Of a DNA stretch of 64,000 nt, positions 53,127 through 61,586 are shown piece by piece (within the stretch, counting starts at the first letter, position 1; every line of letters begins with the position of its first letter). The translations under genes and the position numbers were made by a program. Below the pieces are notes generated by a model, which saw only the letters and a program-made list of their open reading frames with translations, was not told where the DNA came from and searched no databases. Source of the DNA: Mycolicibacterium hodleri (lineage in GTDB: Bacteria > Actinomycetota > Actinomycetes > Mycobacteriales > Mycobacteriaceae). The stretch is from assembly GCF_006439015.1 (NCBI RefSeq), contig NZ_RCZG01000001.1, forward strand, positions 124,001 through 188,000, written 5' to 3'.

Positions 53127-53918
53127 TCACGACTTCGTACGTGCAGCCGCCACTGCGGCGGCGTGCTCCGGTGACCCCATGCTCGCCTCCTCGCCTTGGA
53201 ATGCCTTTTCGAACGCATTCTCCAACTGCGCCCCGATGTAGGAGTTGAGCCCAAGCTTGGTGTCCCGCAGCGCGGCCTGCGGCACCTTCACGAGACGGTT
53301 CGCCAACGCCATCGCCTCGGGCATCAGGTCGGCGGCGGGGACCACCCGACTGGCCAGCCCCAACTCAACCGCCTTGTCCGGCAAAATCTTCTGACCGAGG
53401 AACAGGTACTCCTTAGCGCGCGAGAGCCCCATCAGCGCCGGCCACGCCATTCCACCGTCACCTGTCACCAGACCCATCCGCAGATGCGGATCGGCCAGAA
53501 AGCTCCCGTCCGACAACAGCACCAGATCCGAGAGCACCGCGAGGCTGCAGCCCAGACCGACGGCAGGCCCGTTCACGGCTGCGATCACCGGAATCGGGAG
53601 CCGGACGATGCCGCGGACGATGGCGCGGGCCTCCAACATGGTCTGCCTGCGCATCTCGGCATCATCGATGTTGTCCTGCATGTACCCGAAGTCGCCACCG
53701 GCACTGAAGGCGTTGCCACTGCCAGTCAGGATCACCACCCGGGCATCGGCGTCCTCGGCGATGTCGGTCCGGACCCGTGCGAGTGCCTGGTGCAACACCA
53801 GGGTGGCACCGTTGAGAGCGTCGGGCCGGTTGAGGGTGACGATGCGGATCGGGCCCTCGGCGGTGACGACGAGGTCGTCGGGCAGGCCGTACAGGGGCTC
53901 CGCGTCGGTGGATGCCAT
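53127..53918 (-). CDS. enoyl-CoA hydratase-like crotonase without the usual glutamates
   Basis: 263 residues. Crotonase fold with FSAGGDFGYMQ and GLGCSLAVLSDLVLLSDGS. The two hydratase glutamates are replaced: GLGCSL has Ser and LADPHLRMG has His. An Asp in GLVTGDGGM remains. It may thus be an isomerase, hydrolase or ring-opening enzyme, not a hydratase. One of the regulon palindromes lies 53 bp before its start. Convergent with FadD. Confidence 0.82.
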   Translation of the reverse strand: MASTDAEPLYGLPDDLVVTAEGPIRIVTLNRPDALNGATLVLHQALARVRTDIAEDADARVVILTGSGNAFSAGGDFGYMQDNIDDAEMRRQTMLEARAIVRGIVRLPIPVIAAVNGPAVGLGCSLAVLSDLVLLSDGSFLADPHLRMGLVTGDGGMAWPALMGLSRAKEYLFLGQKILPDKAVELGLASRVVPAADLMPEAMALANRLVKVPQAALRDTKLGLNSYIGAQLENAFEKAFQGEEASMGSPEHAAAVAAARTKS

Positions 53919-53970
53919 CGTCAGTTCCCTCTCGGTGGCACGTCGCTCGCCGGTATGGTGCGAGTATTGG

Positions 53971-53984
53971 CTTTACGTGTATAT
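53971..53984. promoter_or_regulatory. regulon palindrome, site 2 (crotonase / FadD-fragment promoter)
   Basis: CTTTACGTGTATAT, in the gap between the minus-strand crotonase and the plus-strand FadD fragment. It differs from the pattern at the central A/G and the last base. Confidence 0.55.
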
Positions 53985-54000
53985 CACCGGCGGTGTTTCC

Positions 54001-54303
54001 TTGACGAAGACCTGGACGACCGTGCCCACGTCGTCGGAGTTGAGCGAGCACTACCGAAGCCAGGGCTGGTGGGACGGTCGGTTGATGCCCTCGGTGCTCA
54101 CCGACGCGCTGACTGCGTCGGCCACACGTCGCTTCCAGGTGCACTCCCTGGACCGACCGTGGCGCGGCACGATCGCCGACGTCTCCGAGCTGGCCCTTCG
54201 GTTGGCGGCGGCCTTGCGCTCACGCGGCCTTGGTCCTGCCGACCCGGTGGCCTTTCAGCTCCCCAACAGCGTCGAAGCGGCCGCTGCGTTCTACGGCCTG
54301 GCG
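54001..54303 (+). pseudogene. N-terminal fragment of a FadD-type acyl-CoA ligase
   Basis: About 100 residues (SELSEHYRSQGWWDGRLMP to DPVAFQLPNSVEAAAAFYGL) match the beginning of AMP-forming ligases and share QLPNSVEAAA with the FadD at 51443. After about 54303 the similarity stops suddenly and the frame runs into unrelated sequence. Start could be TTG 54001 or GTG 54022. A deletion probably removed the rest together with part of a neighbouring gene. Confidence 0.75.
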
Positions 54304-54435
54304 CCTGAACGCCCGGATCGAACAGCGAGAGGATCTAGAAATCGATTTCAGCGGAGTCCATTTGCTCGAGACGCAACGGACCCCGGTCGTACAACCTTTA
54401 GTACGCCACCGGATTGTTCGACTGCAGCCAGGTGG

Positions 54436-54498
54436 CTACGACGTTTCCGGCGCTGGCGGATCCCAAGCGAAATGTTCCTCGAGGGTGATCAGGGACAT
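54436..54498 (-). pseudogene. possible amidohydrolase N-terminal stub
   Basis: A minus-strand frame MSLITLEEHFAWDPPAPETS with GGAGGTG before its ATG. LITLEEHF is like the start of amidohydrolase 2 proteins, which begin L-I-A-L-E-E-H-F. It ends after 20 codons. Beyond it TWLQSNNPVAY can be read in another gene-like context. I take 54304-54541 as deletion debris. Confidence 0.35.
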
Positions 54499-54541
54499 CT
54501 GGCACCTCCGCGATCGGTCGACACAACCTTGCGTGCGCAGT

Positions 54542-55147
54542 CTAGGCCGTCGACTGAACCCGTCGTTCCGCCAGCGCAGCCATGGCGCCGTAGAAACTGG
54601 CCCGTGACCGCAGCGTCACGATGTAATCGCGGATCTCGTCGTCGGGATGTGGCGTGGGGCTGACGCGAAAGTTGGCATTCTCCTCGATCAAGAGCCGTCC
54701 AAGGACGAGGGTCTGGACGCCCGCGTAGACCTCCTGCGCGGCAGCATGACTCAGACCGCCCCGTTCGAACTGCTGGATGCAGAACTTCACCAGCCGACGG
54801 GCGTTGGGCAGCATCTTCGATGACAGGAGAACCGAACTCAGACCGGGCACCTCGAGCAGCGCGTCGACCGCCGCCATCGACACCGACGTGAACAGCTCGC
54901 GCCAGTCACCGGAGTTCGGGTCGGGCAACTCGATTCGCCCGAGGACGACGTCACCGACCAGGCGTAGTAGCTCGTCCTTGTCCTCGACGTGGTGATACAG
55001 CGCCATCGCCGAGACGTCGAGGCGGGCCGCGACTGCACGCATCGTGAGCTTGTCGACGCCGACTTCGTCGATCATCTCCATGGCGGTAGCCGCAATGCGC
55101 GCACGGTCCAGCGGAGCGCGAACGCTGACTGACTTCTTGCTGGCCAT
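54542..55147 (-). CDS. TetR-family regulator, probable master of the 47.7-59 kb regulon
   Basis: 201 residues from ATG 55147 (GTG 55183 is an alternative). HTH about 15-60 (IAATAMEMIDEVGVDKLTMR, AVAARLDVSAMALYHHVEDK), with a ligand domain of the TetR_C type (GLSHAAAQEVYAGVQTLVLG). A copy of the regulon palindrome lies 40 bp upstream, which suggests self-control. It is the only TetR gene in the region in which all the matching sites occur, so it is the best candidate to bind them. Confidence 0.85.
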   Translation of the reverse strand: MASKKSVSVRAPLDRARIAATAMEMIDEVGVDKLTMRAVAARLDVSAMALYHHVEDKDELLRLVGDVVLGRIELPDPNSGDWRELFTSVSMAAVDALLEVPGLSSVLLSSKMLPNARRLVKFCIQQFERGGLSHAAAQEVYAGVQTLVLGRLLIEENANFRVSPTPHPDDEIRDYIVTLRSRASFYGAMAALAERRVQSTA

Positions 55148-55187
55148 CCGCCCCGTTCCCTGCGATCCGACTCTTCTCGTCACCTGA

Positions 55188-55201
55188 CTTTACGGGTACG
55201 G
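55188..55201. promoter_or_regulatory. regulon palindrome, site 3 (TetR promoter)
   Basis: CTTTACGGGTACGG, the least conserved of the five sites, but with TAC-N2-GTA spacing kept. Lies just before the TetR gene, downstream of the SDR gene end. Confidence 0.45.
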
Positions 55202-55232
55202 CTGGGAAATCGGGGCGCCAAGGGGCTGTCCG

Positions 55233-56123
55233 TCACCGATCGATCTGGTTGCGCAGTTCGTCGGGAATCGCGCCGGAGGTGATGTCGCCGCTCTCGCCGG
55301 TGTCGGTCGGGAAGACGATCGACGTGCGGGCGAAGGTTCCACCATCGGCGGATTGAATCGTCTGCCCGGACATGTAGGCGGACTCCTCGGATGCCAGGAA
55401 CAACGCAAGGTAGGCGTTGTCCCGGATCACCGGGGGTCGGTCGAGCCGAAGCGGCATGGCCCGGTTGTCGGGGTCCCACGGAGACATCTCCTCGTAGGAC
55501 TTTCCGAGCACGTCGGCCTCGGGCGGCAGGGCGAAGTTGACCGACATGCCATGCGTGGGGCACAACGCATTCGCGCGGATACCGAATTTGCCAAGTTCCA
55601 TTGCGGCCGAGCGGACCAGTCCGTTTGCCGCCGCCTTCGACGCGGTGTACATCGGGAACCCCGGGTAGGCAACGAACGCCGACGCCGACGTCGTCGCGAG
55701 CAGATTGCCCGGCCGCTTGTTGGTCACCATCCACTTGGCGGCATGCTTCCACGCCAGGTAGATCCCCGTCGCGTTGACGCTGAAGATGTTGTTCCAGTCG
55801 TCCAGCTCCGAGTCGATGAATCCCTTCATGCCGAACCCGGGTTCGGGGATGCCTGCGTTGGCCCACATCACGTCGATGCGGCCGAACGTGTCCACCGCCT
55901 CGCTCACCAGTCGCTCGATGTCGGCCTCCACGCGCACGTCGGCGTCGAGCCCGTGCGACGTGCCGCCGGCGGCTTCAACCTCCTTGGCCACCGCCTGCGC
56001 CCGGCCGGGGACCAGATCGCTGGTGACGACCGTGGCGCCCTCGGACGCGAACAGCAGAGCTGCGTCCCGGCCCAAGCCGGAGCCAGATCCGGTGATGACG
56101 ACGACCTTGTCTTCTAGCCTCAT
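55233..56123 (-). CDS. SDR family oxidoreductase
   Basis: 296 residues. TGSGSGLGRDAALLFA loop, ANAG (in place of NNAG), Ser-Tyr-Lys site with TTSASAFVAYPGFPMYTASKAA. C-terminal extension of about 35 residues after SGQTIQSADGG. Follows the aldehyde dehydrogenase by 12 bp with GAGGAGC upstream, so an alcohol to aldehyde to acid sequence is possible. Confidence 0.85.
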   Translation of the reverse strand: MRLEDKVVVITGSGSGLGRDAALLFASEGATVVTSDLVPGRAQAVAKEVEAAGGTSHGLDADVRVEADIERLVSEAVDTFGRIDVMWANAGIPEPGFGMKGFIDSELDDWNNIFSVNATGIYLAWKHAAKWMVTNKRPGNLLATTSASAFVAYPGFPMYTASKAAANGLVRSAAMELGKFGIRANALCPTHGMSVNFALPPEADVLGKSYEEMSPWDPDNRAMPLRLDRPPVIRDNAYLALFLASEESAYMSGQTIQSADGGTFARTSIVFPTDTGESGDITSGAIPDELRNQIDR

Positions 56124-56135
56124 CGGACGTGCTCC

Positions 56136-57620
56136 TCAGTTCTTGGCCGGGCTGGCAATTGTCTTGGCCTGCAAATACTCCCGGAAGCCGTCCTCGCCGT
56201 GTTCGACCCCGCGGCCGCTGATCCCGTAGCCGCCGAACGGGGCGTCGGGGGAGAGGTAGAACGAGTTGTTGATGTTGACCGTGCCTGCCTTCAACCGATT
56301 GGCGACCTTCCAGGCGCGGTCCTCGTCACGGGACTGGACGTAGCCGGAGAGCCCGTACTCGCTGTTGTTGGCCACCCGCACGGCCTCGTCGTCGTCGCCC
56401 TCGTAGCGGATCACGGAGAGCACCGGTCCGAAGACCTCGGTCTGTGCGATCTCGGAGTTCTCGTCGACGTCGGCGATGACGGTCGGCTCGAACCAGAAAC
56501 CCTTGCCGCCGCGGTCACCTCGCTTGCCGCCGGCCACGATTCGGCCGCCGGCTTCGGCTGCACGATTGACCAACCCTTCCATGCGCTCCAGCTGTTCCAG
56601 CCGGATGATCGGGCCGACCAGGTTGCCCGGATCGGTCGGGTCACCCCAGGGCAACGCGCTGACGAAGGCCTGCAGGCGTCCGACGACCTCGTCGTAGATG
56701 TCGGCGTGGACGACCATCCGGGTGGCCAGGGCGCAACCCTGCCCGCTGCTGTTCATGCACATGGCGACACCCAAGCCGCACGCCATGTCCAGGTCGGCGT
56801 CGGGCAGCAGCACGTTGGCGGACTTGCCGCCGAGTTCGAGCACCACGTGCCGGATCCCGACGGCGGCGTTCTGGGCGATCCGCTGTCCCACTGCGGCCGA
56901 ACCGGTGAAGTGCAGGAGCCCCACCCGCCGGTCGGTGGTCAGGGCCTCACCGGCGATCGCCTTGTCGGCCGAGCTGATGGCATTGAAGATGCCGGCCGGG
57001 ATCTCCGTCTTGTCCGCCGCAATGCGTGCCATCAGGGCGCCGGTCAGGGGGGTGTCAGGCGCGCTCTTCAGCACCACCGCGTTGCCGGTCGCCAAAGCAT
57101 GGCCGACCTTCCAGATGTTGGTCATGAAGGGCGCGTTCCACGGCGTGATCGCGCCGACGACGCCGAACGGTTCGTAGCGGACCCGCCGATTGCTCTGCAT
57201 GCCCAGCAGTTCGTACGGCGGAAGGTCGCGCTCCCACCGCCAGGTGTCGATGAGCCCGTTGAAGTAGCTCATGTCGTCGATCATGGCGTCGACGTGGGTG
57301 CCGTGAACAATCGACGGCGTGCCTGCTTCGGAGACCAGGACGTGCTTGATCAGTTCGGATTCGCTGCGAAGCGCTTCCTGGAACTGCTGCAGCACCTTCC
57401 GGCGGAACGCGTGATTCGTGCTCCAATCGGTGGTGTCGATCGCCTTGACCGCGGCGTCGACCGCGCGGGTGACGTCCTCGGCTCCTGCGTCGGCCGCGCT
57501 CGCCACCACCGACTCGTCGGCCGGATTGATGACGTCATAACGGCGGCCGGAGGACGACTCCTGGAACTCTCCGTCGATGAATAGCCGACCCTCGAGACTC
57601 ACACTGGTTGTCATAGTCAC
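56136..57620 (-). CDS. aldehyde dehydrogenase (NAD(P)-dependent)
   Basis: 494 residues, standard ALDH. Catalytic Glu262 in VLELGGKSANV and Cys296 in MNSSGQGCALATR. NAD-binding FTGSAAVGQ. It turns an aldehyde into an acid that a local FadD could then activate. An ATG two codons later is an alternative start. The regulon palindrome at 57686 lies 66 bp upstream. Confidence 0.92.
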   Translation of the reverse strand: MTMTTSVSLEGRLFIDGEFQESSSGRRYDVINPADESVVASAADAGAEDVTRAVDAAVKAIDTTDWSTNHAFRRKVLQQFQEALRSESELIKHVLVSEAGTPSIVHGTHVDAMIDDMSYFNGLIDTWRWERDLPPYELLGMQSNRRVRYEPFGVVGAITPWNAPFMTNIWKVGHALATGNAVVLKSAPDTPLTGALMARIAADKTEIPAGIFNAISSADKAIAGEALTTDRRVGLLHFTGSAAVGQRIAQNAAVGIRHVVLELGGKSANVLLPDADLDMACGLGVAMCMNSSGQGCALATRMVVHADIYDEVVGRLQAFVSALPWGDPTDPGNLVGPIIRLEQLERMEGLVNRAAEAGGRIVAGGKRGDRGGKGFWFEPTVIADVDENSEIAQTEVFGPVLSVIRYEGDDDEAVRVANNSEYGLSGYVQSRDEDRAWKVANRLKAGTVNINNSFYLSPDAPFGGYGISGRGVEHGEDGFREYLQAKTIASPAKN

Positions 57621-57685
57621 TCCATCACGTTCGATGTTCTGCGGGCTGATTCCAGGCCGCTAGGCTTCACTGGGGCTGAGCCGTA

Positions 57686-57699
57686 CTGTACATGTATAG
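57686..57699. promoter_or_regulatory. regulon palindrome, site 4 (ALDH promoter)
   Basis: CTGTACATGTATAG, in the divergent gap between the ALDH gene and the broken crotonase at 57775. Inner TACATGTA is perfectly symmetric. Confidence 0.65.
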
Positions 57700-57774
57700 C
57701 TCATAGGTTTGTGAAGAACTTCACACAGCGATGTGGCCCATCCGGGTTGATTCAGGATGACGGGGAGTGCGGGT

Positions 57775-58574
57775 ATGAGCGACCAACCACACGCCGTCTT
57801 CGAAACAGTCGGCCACGGCATCGCGCGCATCCGGATCAATCGTCCCGACCGGCTCGGCGCCTATACGCCGCGGATGTGTGCCGAGATCCTGGAGGGGATC
57901 CGTCGGCTGCGCCTCGACGACTCGCTGCGCGTCCTCATCCTGACCGGCACCGGTCGTGGCTTCTGCACCGGCGGCGACGTGTCACCCGATGCTGGCTTCG
58001 CCGACGACCTGACCAAGCAGATCGGCCGCGCGGGAACTGCGCGAAGACTCCCACGCCATCGTCGCGGCGCTGCACAAGCTCGACAAGGCAGTGCTGTGCG
58101 GTCAACGGAATCGCCGTCAACGGGGGTCTGACCTTCGCGTTGGCCTGCGACCTGCGAATCGTCGCGCAGAGCGCCCGACTCGGCGACACCAGCGGGCGAG
58201 CGGGTCTGCTACCCGACGAAGGCGGCGCTTGGCTGTTCCCTCGCGCAATGGGCTACGACAAGGCGTTTCGCATGGTGGCGTTGTCACAGGTCTACGACTC
58301 CGCGACCGCACTCGCGCTGGGCCTGGCCACCGCGGTCGTCCCCGACGAGGACTTGGAGGCCCGGACGCTCGAGATCGCCGGTCGGTTGGCGGTTGCTGCG
58401 CCGCTGGCCCTTCGTGCCGTGAAGACCATGATGCGACGCGGGCTGGAAAGCACGCTCGACTCGTCTCTCGGCGATGCGCAGCAGGCCGTCCTCTGGGTTG
58501 GTCCCAGCGCCGACGCTGCCGAGGGCAAGGCGGCGTTCCTTGCGCGGCGGCCGCCGAAATTTACTGGTCAGTAG
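57775..58574 (+). pseudogene. enoyl-CoA hydratase gene with two frameshifts
   Basis: ATG with GGAG upstream. Frame 1 gives FETVGHGIARIRINRPDRLG to GRGFCTGGDVS and on to about 58030. Then the reading continues in frame 3 (RELREDSHAIVAALHKLDKA) and, from about 58098, in frame 2 (AVNGIAVNGGLTFALACD to the end, RRPPKFTGQ). In the whole it is a normal crotonase of about 265 residues with LPDEGG as one acidic active-site place. Two separate indels make simple sequencing error less likely than decay, but both are possible. Confidence 0.85.
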
Positions 58575-58614
58575 GTCGAACTCGGAATTTCCCCAAACCG
58601 TTCTACACCGCCAG

Positions 58615-58628
58615 CTATACATGTATAG
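58615..58628. promoter_or_regulatory. regulon palindrome, site 5 (amidohydrolase promoter)
   Basis: CTATACATGTATAG is a perfect 14-bp palindrome and the best of the five sites. It ends 25 bp before the amidohydrolase GTG. Confidence 0.7.
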
Positions 58629-58653
58629 TCAGAGGCAAGGAAAGGACTTCATC

Positions 58654-59862
58654 GTGGCACTCATCGAGAACAGCGTCGGCGAGCTTCCGTATCAGCTGAC
58701 CGATTTCGACCAGCATTCCTATGAAGCGGAGGACTGCTTCTCGCGGTTCATGCCGAAGGCGAAGATGGATACCGCGGTACGCACCATCATCGCGCCGAGC
58801 GGCCGCAAGATGTTGTTGGCCAACGACCGGATCGTCACCGCGCTCGAGAACGACATGGATCAGGCATACGTACCGGGATCCCTGGTCGAGATGCTGAAGC
58901 AACGTGCGTCTGGTGATGCGACCGACGCCGACCGCTTCTACGAGCCGATGCAGCCCGAGTACCTGGACAAGGACGCGCGACTCAAACAGCTCACCGAACA
59001 GCAGATCGAGCGGACGATCATGTACCCGGGTGGCTGGGCCCTGTTCGCCGAGCAGTACCTCACTGGAATCGACCCGCTCTACGACAACCTCGAGTCGTTC
59101 AACAAGTGGATCGACGAGGACTGGGGCTTTGCGCACCAGGACCGGATCTACGCCCCGGCGATGCTGTCGTTCCGTGACCTCGACCGCGCCGTCGAGGAAC
59201 TCGAACGCGTTCTGAATGCCGGTGCGCGTTTCATCGTCCTGCCCGCGGGTCCGGCCTACGGCCGCTCACCCGGCGATCCCTACTTCGACCCGATCTGGTC
59301 GCGGATCAACGAGGCGCGCGCCGTGGTCTGCTATCACATCTCCGAGTTCCACTACCAGGATCAGGTTGCGTCGCACTGGGGTTGGCAATTGAAGCCACCG
59401 TTCCAGTTCTCGGCGTGGCAGTGGCAGAACACCTATGGCGAACGCCCCATCACCGATACCTTGTCGGCGCTGATCTTCGACAACGTCTTCGGACGCTTCC
59501 CCAACATCAAGGTCCTGGTGAGTGAGTTCGGTGCCGAGTGGGTACCGCACTTCATCCGGCACATGGACAAGAGTCGCGGGATGGCTCGCGGCGGTCCGTG
59601 GCTGGGGGGTCAGCTCACGGAACGACCCAGCACCATCTTCAAGAAGCACGTCCGGGTGGTGCCGTACCCGGAGGACGACACCATCGGCCTCATCGAGAAG
59701 CTCGACTCCACCGAAACCTTGCTGATGGGATCGGACTGGCCGCACGCCGAGGGATTGCGCGAACCCGCCGACTTCTGGAACAAGGTCGACGGCCTCGACG
59801 AGACGATCAAGCGGGCCTTCCTGCGCGAGAACGGCATGAAACTCAGCAGCGGTATCGTCTAA
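58654..59862 (+). CDS. amidohydrolase-family metal-dependent hydrolase
   Basis: 402 residues from GTG 58654, with GGAAAGGA upstream; the ATG at 58621 lies inside the operator. Amidohydrolase 2 barrel: TDFDQHSYEAEDCF near the start, CYHISEFHYQDQ, LVSEFGAEWVPH, and MGSDWPHAEGL with the metal-binding Asp. It is larger than the enzyme at 33340 and clearly different. Such proteins often lie next to Ltp-type thiolase genes in mycobacterial steroid/terpenoid regions. Substrate unknown. Confidence 0.83.
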   Translation: MALIENSVGELPYQLTDFDQHSYEAEDCFSRFMPKAKMDTAVRTIIAPSGRKMLLANDRIVTALENDMDQAYVPGSLVEMLKQRASGDATDADRFYEPMQPEYLDKDARLKQLTEQQIERTIMYPGGWALFAEQYLTGIDPLYDNLESFNKWIDEDWGFAHQDRIYAPAMLSFRDLDRAVEELERVLNAGARFIVLPAGPAYGRSPGDPYFDPIWSRINEARAVVCYHISEFHYQDQVASHWGWQLKPPFQFSAWQWQNTYGERPITDTLSALIFDNVFGRFPNIKVLVSEFGAEWVPHFIRHMDKSRGMARGGPWLGGQLTERPSTIFKKHVRVVPYPEDDTIGLIEKLDSTETLLMGSDWPHAEGLREPADFWNKVDGLDETIKRAFLRENGMKLSSGIV

Positions 59863-59878
59863 TGCCGCTCGCTTTTCG

Positions 59879-59935
59879 CCGAGTGTGAACGTCACGACGA
59901 AAATCGCCCGAAAACGTCGTGAGACGCACACTCGG
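59879..59935. terminator. imperfect hairpin, intergenic repeat-like
   Basis: Outer stem CCGAGTGTG/CACACTCGG (59879-59887 with 59927-59935), a 4x4 internal loop, and inner stem TCACGACG/CGTCGTGA (59892-59899 with 59915-59922). It lies between the amidohydrolase and DUF35 genes. Similar in layout to the hairpin at 34500. Confidence 0.55.
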
Positions 59936-59957
59936 TGCGGCAAGGAGGGGTTGCGCG

Positions 59958-60410
59958 ATGGTGGCTGATCAACTGTCCAACGATGAACTGGTGCAGCGCT
60001 TTCCGGGTGAACCGATCACCCATGACAACGCTGCGCACTATCGCGGACGCCTACGCCGAGAATTACTGGTCAATCGCTGCGACGACTGCCGACTCTGGCA
60101 CGCGCCGCCGAAGCCGATGTGCCCGGAATGCTGGTCATGGAACGTCACGCCATTGCCGGTCAGCGGCAACGGTGCGATCTTCATGAACGTGTTCCTGTAC
60201 CAGGGTCCGCCCGCGCCCGGTGTCGACTACTCGACGCCGTACCCGGTGGTCACCGTGGAGTTGGAAGAACAAGTGGGACTGCGTTTTACCGCGACCGTCG
60301 CGGATGCCGACAACGGCGACATTCAGATCGGCAAGGCGGTGCGCCTGGACTGGCGGGACCGTGCTGGCTCGCCGATGCCCGTCTTCGTCCTGACGGGGGC
60401 TGACGCGTGA
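59958..60410 (+). CDS. DUF35 OB-fold / rubredoxin-like zinc-ribbon protein
   Basis: 150 residues. N-terminal helix, then four cysteines in C-x2-C ... C-x2-C (NRCDDC, PMCPEC, about 39-57), followed by an OB-fold (IFMNVFLYQGPP, VTVELEEQVGLRF). DUF35 proteins bind to thiolase-like Ltp proteins; ChsH2's DUF35 part forms the aldolase with Ltp2 in cholesterol side-chain breakdown. The stop overlaps the start of an Ltp2-like gene (GTGA), so a complex is very likely. AAGGAGG ribosome-binding site. Confidence 0.85.
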   Translation: MVADQLSNDELVQRFPGEPITHDNAAHYRGRLRRELLVNRCDDCRLWHAPPKPMCPECWSWNVTPLPVSGNGAIFMNVFLYQGPPAPGVDYSTPYPVVTVELEEQVGLRFTATVADADNGDIQIGKAVRLDWRDRAGSPMPVFVLTGADA

Positions 60411-61582
60411 GCCGTTCGACGAGAAACCCGATGAAGGACCAGGTGGCGATCGCGGGCGCATCGACCACCGGTTTCGTCGCGACCAATCTCGAGCGCAGTC
60501 AGACGTCGCTGGCCGCAGAGGCCTGCATCGACGTCATCCGCAAGTGCGGTCTGACCGCTGCCGACATCGACGGGATGTGCGGCAGTTGGCCAAACGTCGA
60601 GATCCTGCAGTCAACGCTCGGCATTCCCGAGCTCACCTGGTCGGGCAACCCCGCCATCCCGATGGTCGACCACTTCGCGACCGCGGCAGCAGCCGTCCAC
60701 AGCGGGCTCTGCGAGGTCGCGTTGGTCTACCACGCCGCCTACCGCTCGGCGTGGAACACCAGTTCGTCGCTCAAGGATCCGTTTCGCCGCATCGCGACAC
60801 CTGGTTTGCTCGACCCGCATCCCGGCCCCGAATCCGTCGCGAACGCCGTGGGTTACACCGCCTGGGCTGCCCGCTACATGCACGAGTTCGGCGCGAACAG
60901 TGAAGACTTCGGGCTCGTCGCCATCAACGACCGCACCAACGCCGCGCGCAATCCGGCTGCGGCGAAGCGTGATCCGATCACGATGGACGACTATCTCGCC
61001 GCCCGCATGATTCGGTGGCCGCTGCGCATCCTCGACATGGACGTGCCGGTCGACGGGGCCGACGCCTTCATCGTCACGACGGCTGAGCGGGCCCGCGATC
61101 TCCCGCTGCCGCCGGTGCTGATCAACGCGGCCGTTCTCGGCCAGGTCGCACACAACGAGGAAGACCAGACCGTCAGCCTGCGCCACCACGGTCAGCAAGT
61201 CGTCGTGGACACCCTGAAACGCAAGGGCGACTTCTGGATCGACGACATCGACGTCTACTTCCCCTACGACGGGTTCACTCCCATCACGCTGAACTGGATC
61301 GAGAACGCAGGCTGGTGCAAGCCGGGCGAGGCGGGCGACTTCCTGCGTGAGCACTGGGATCAGGAGTCGGGACGCGCGCTGATCAACGGCCGCATCCCGA
61401 TCAATCCCCACGGAGGGTCGCTGTCCGAAGGTGCCACCCAGGGTTCCGGCCACGTCCGCGAGGCCGTGCACCAACTCCAGGGCGTGGCCGGCGACCGGCA
61501 GGTGTCCGACGCCCGTCGGGCATTGATCACCGCGGGCGGATTCTTCTTCAACGCCCAAGGCCTCACTCTGCACACGGGCTGA
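60407..61582 (+). CDS. Ltp2-like thiolase-fold protein, probable retro-aldolase
   Basis: 391 residues, SCP2/Ltp thiolase group. Start GTG 60407 overlaps the DUF35 stop; an ATG 24 bp later is possible. Where thiolases have the A-C-A/S-G nucleophile the text reads DHFATAAAAVHSG with no Cys, so Claisen cleavage via a thioester is improbable. Ltp2 aldolases also lack it and rely on tyrosines; YFPYDGFTP is a candidate place. The N-P-H-G-G motif is retained. It probably cleaves a 3-hydroxyacyl-CoA with a branched carbon to a ketone/aldehyde plus acetyl- or propionyl-CoA. Confidence 0.82.
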   Translation: MSRSTRNPMKDQVAIAGASTTGFVATNLERSQTSLAAEACIDVIRKCGLTAADIDGMCGSWPNVEILQSTLGIPELTWSGNPAIPMVDHFATAAAAVHSGLCEVALVYHAAYRSAWNTSSSLKDPFRRIATPGLLDPHPGPESVANAVGYTAWAARYMHEFGANSEDFGLVAINDRTNAARNPAAAKRDPITMDDYLAARMIRWPLRILDMDVPVDGADAFIVTTAERARDLPLPPVLINAAVLGQVAHNEEDQTVSLRHHGQQVVVDTLKRKGDFWIDDIDVYFPYDGFTPITLNWIENAGWCKPGEAGDFLREHWDQESGRALINGRIPINPHGGSLSEGATQGSGHVREAVHQLQGVAGDRQVSDARRALITAGGFFFNAQGLTLHTG

Positions 61583-61586
61583 GTAC

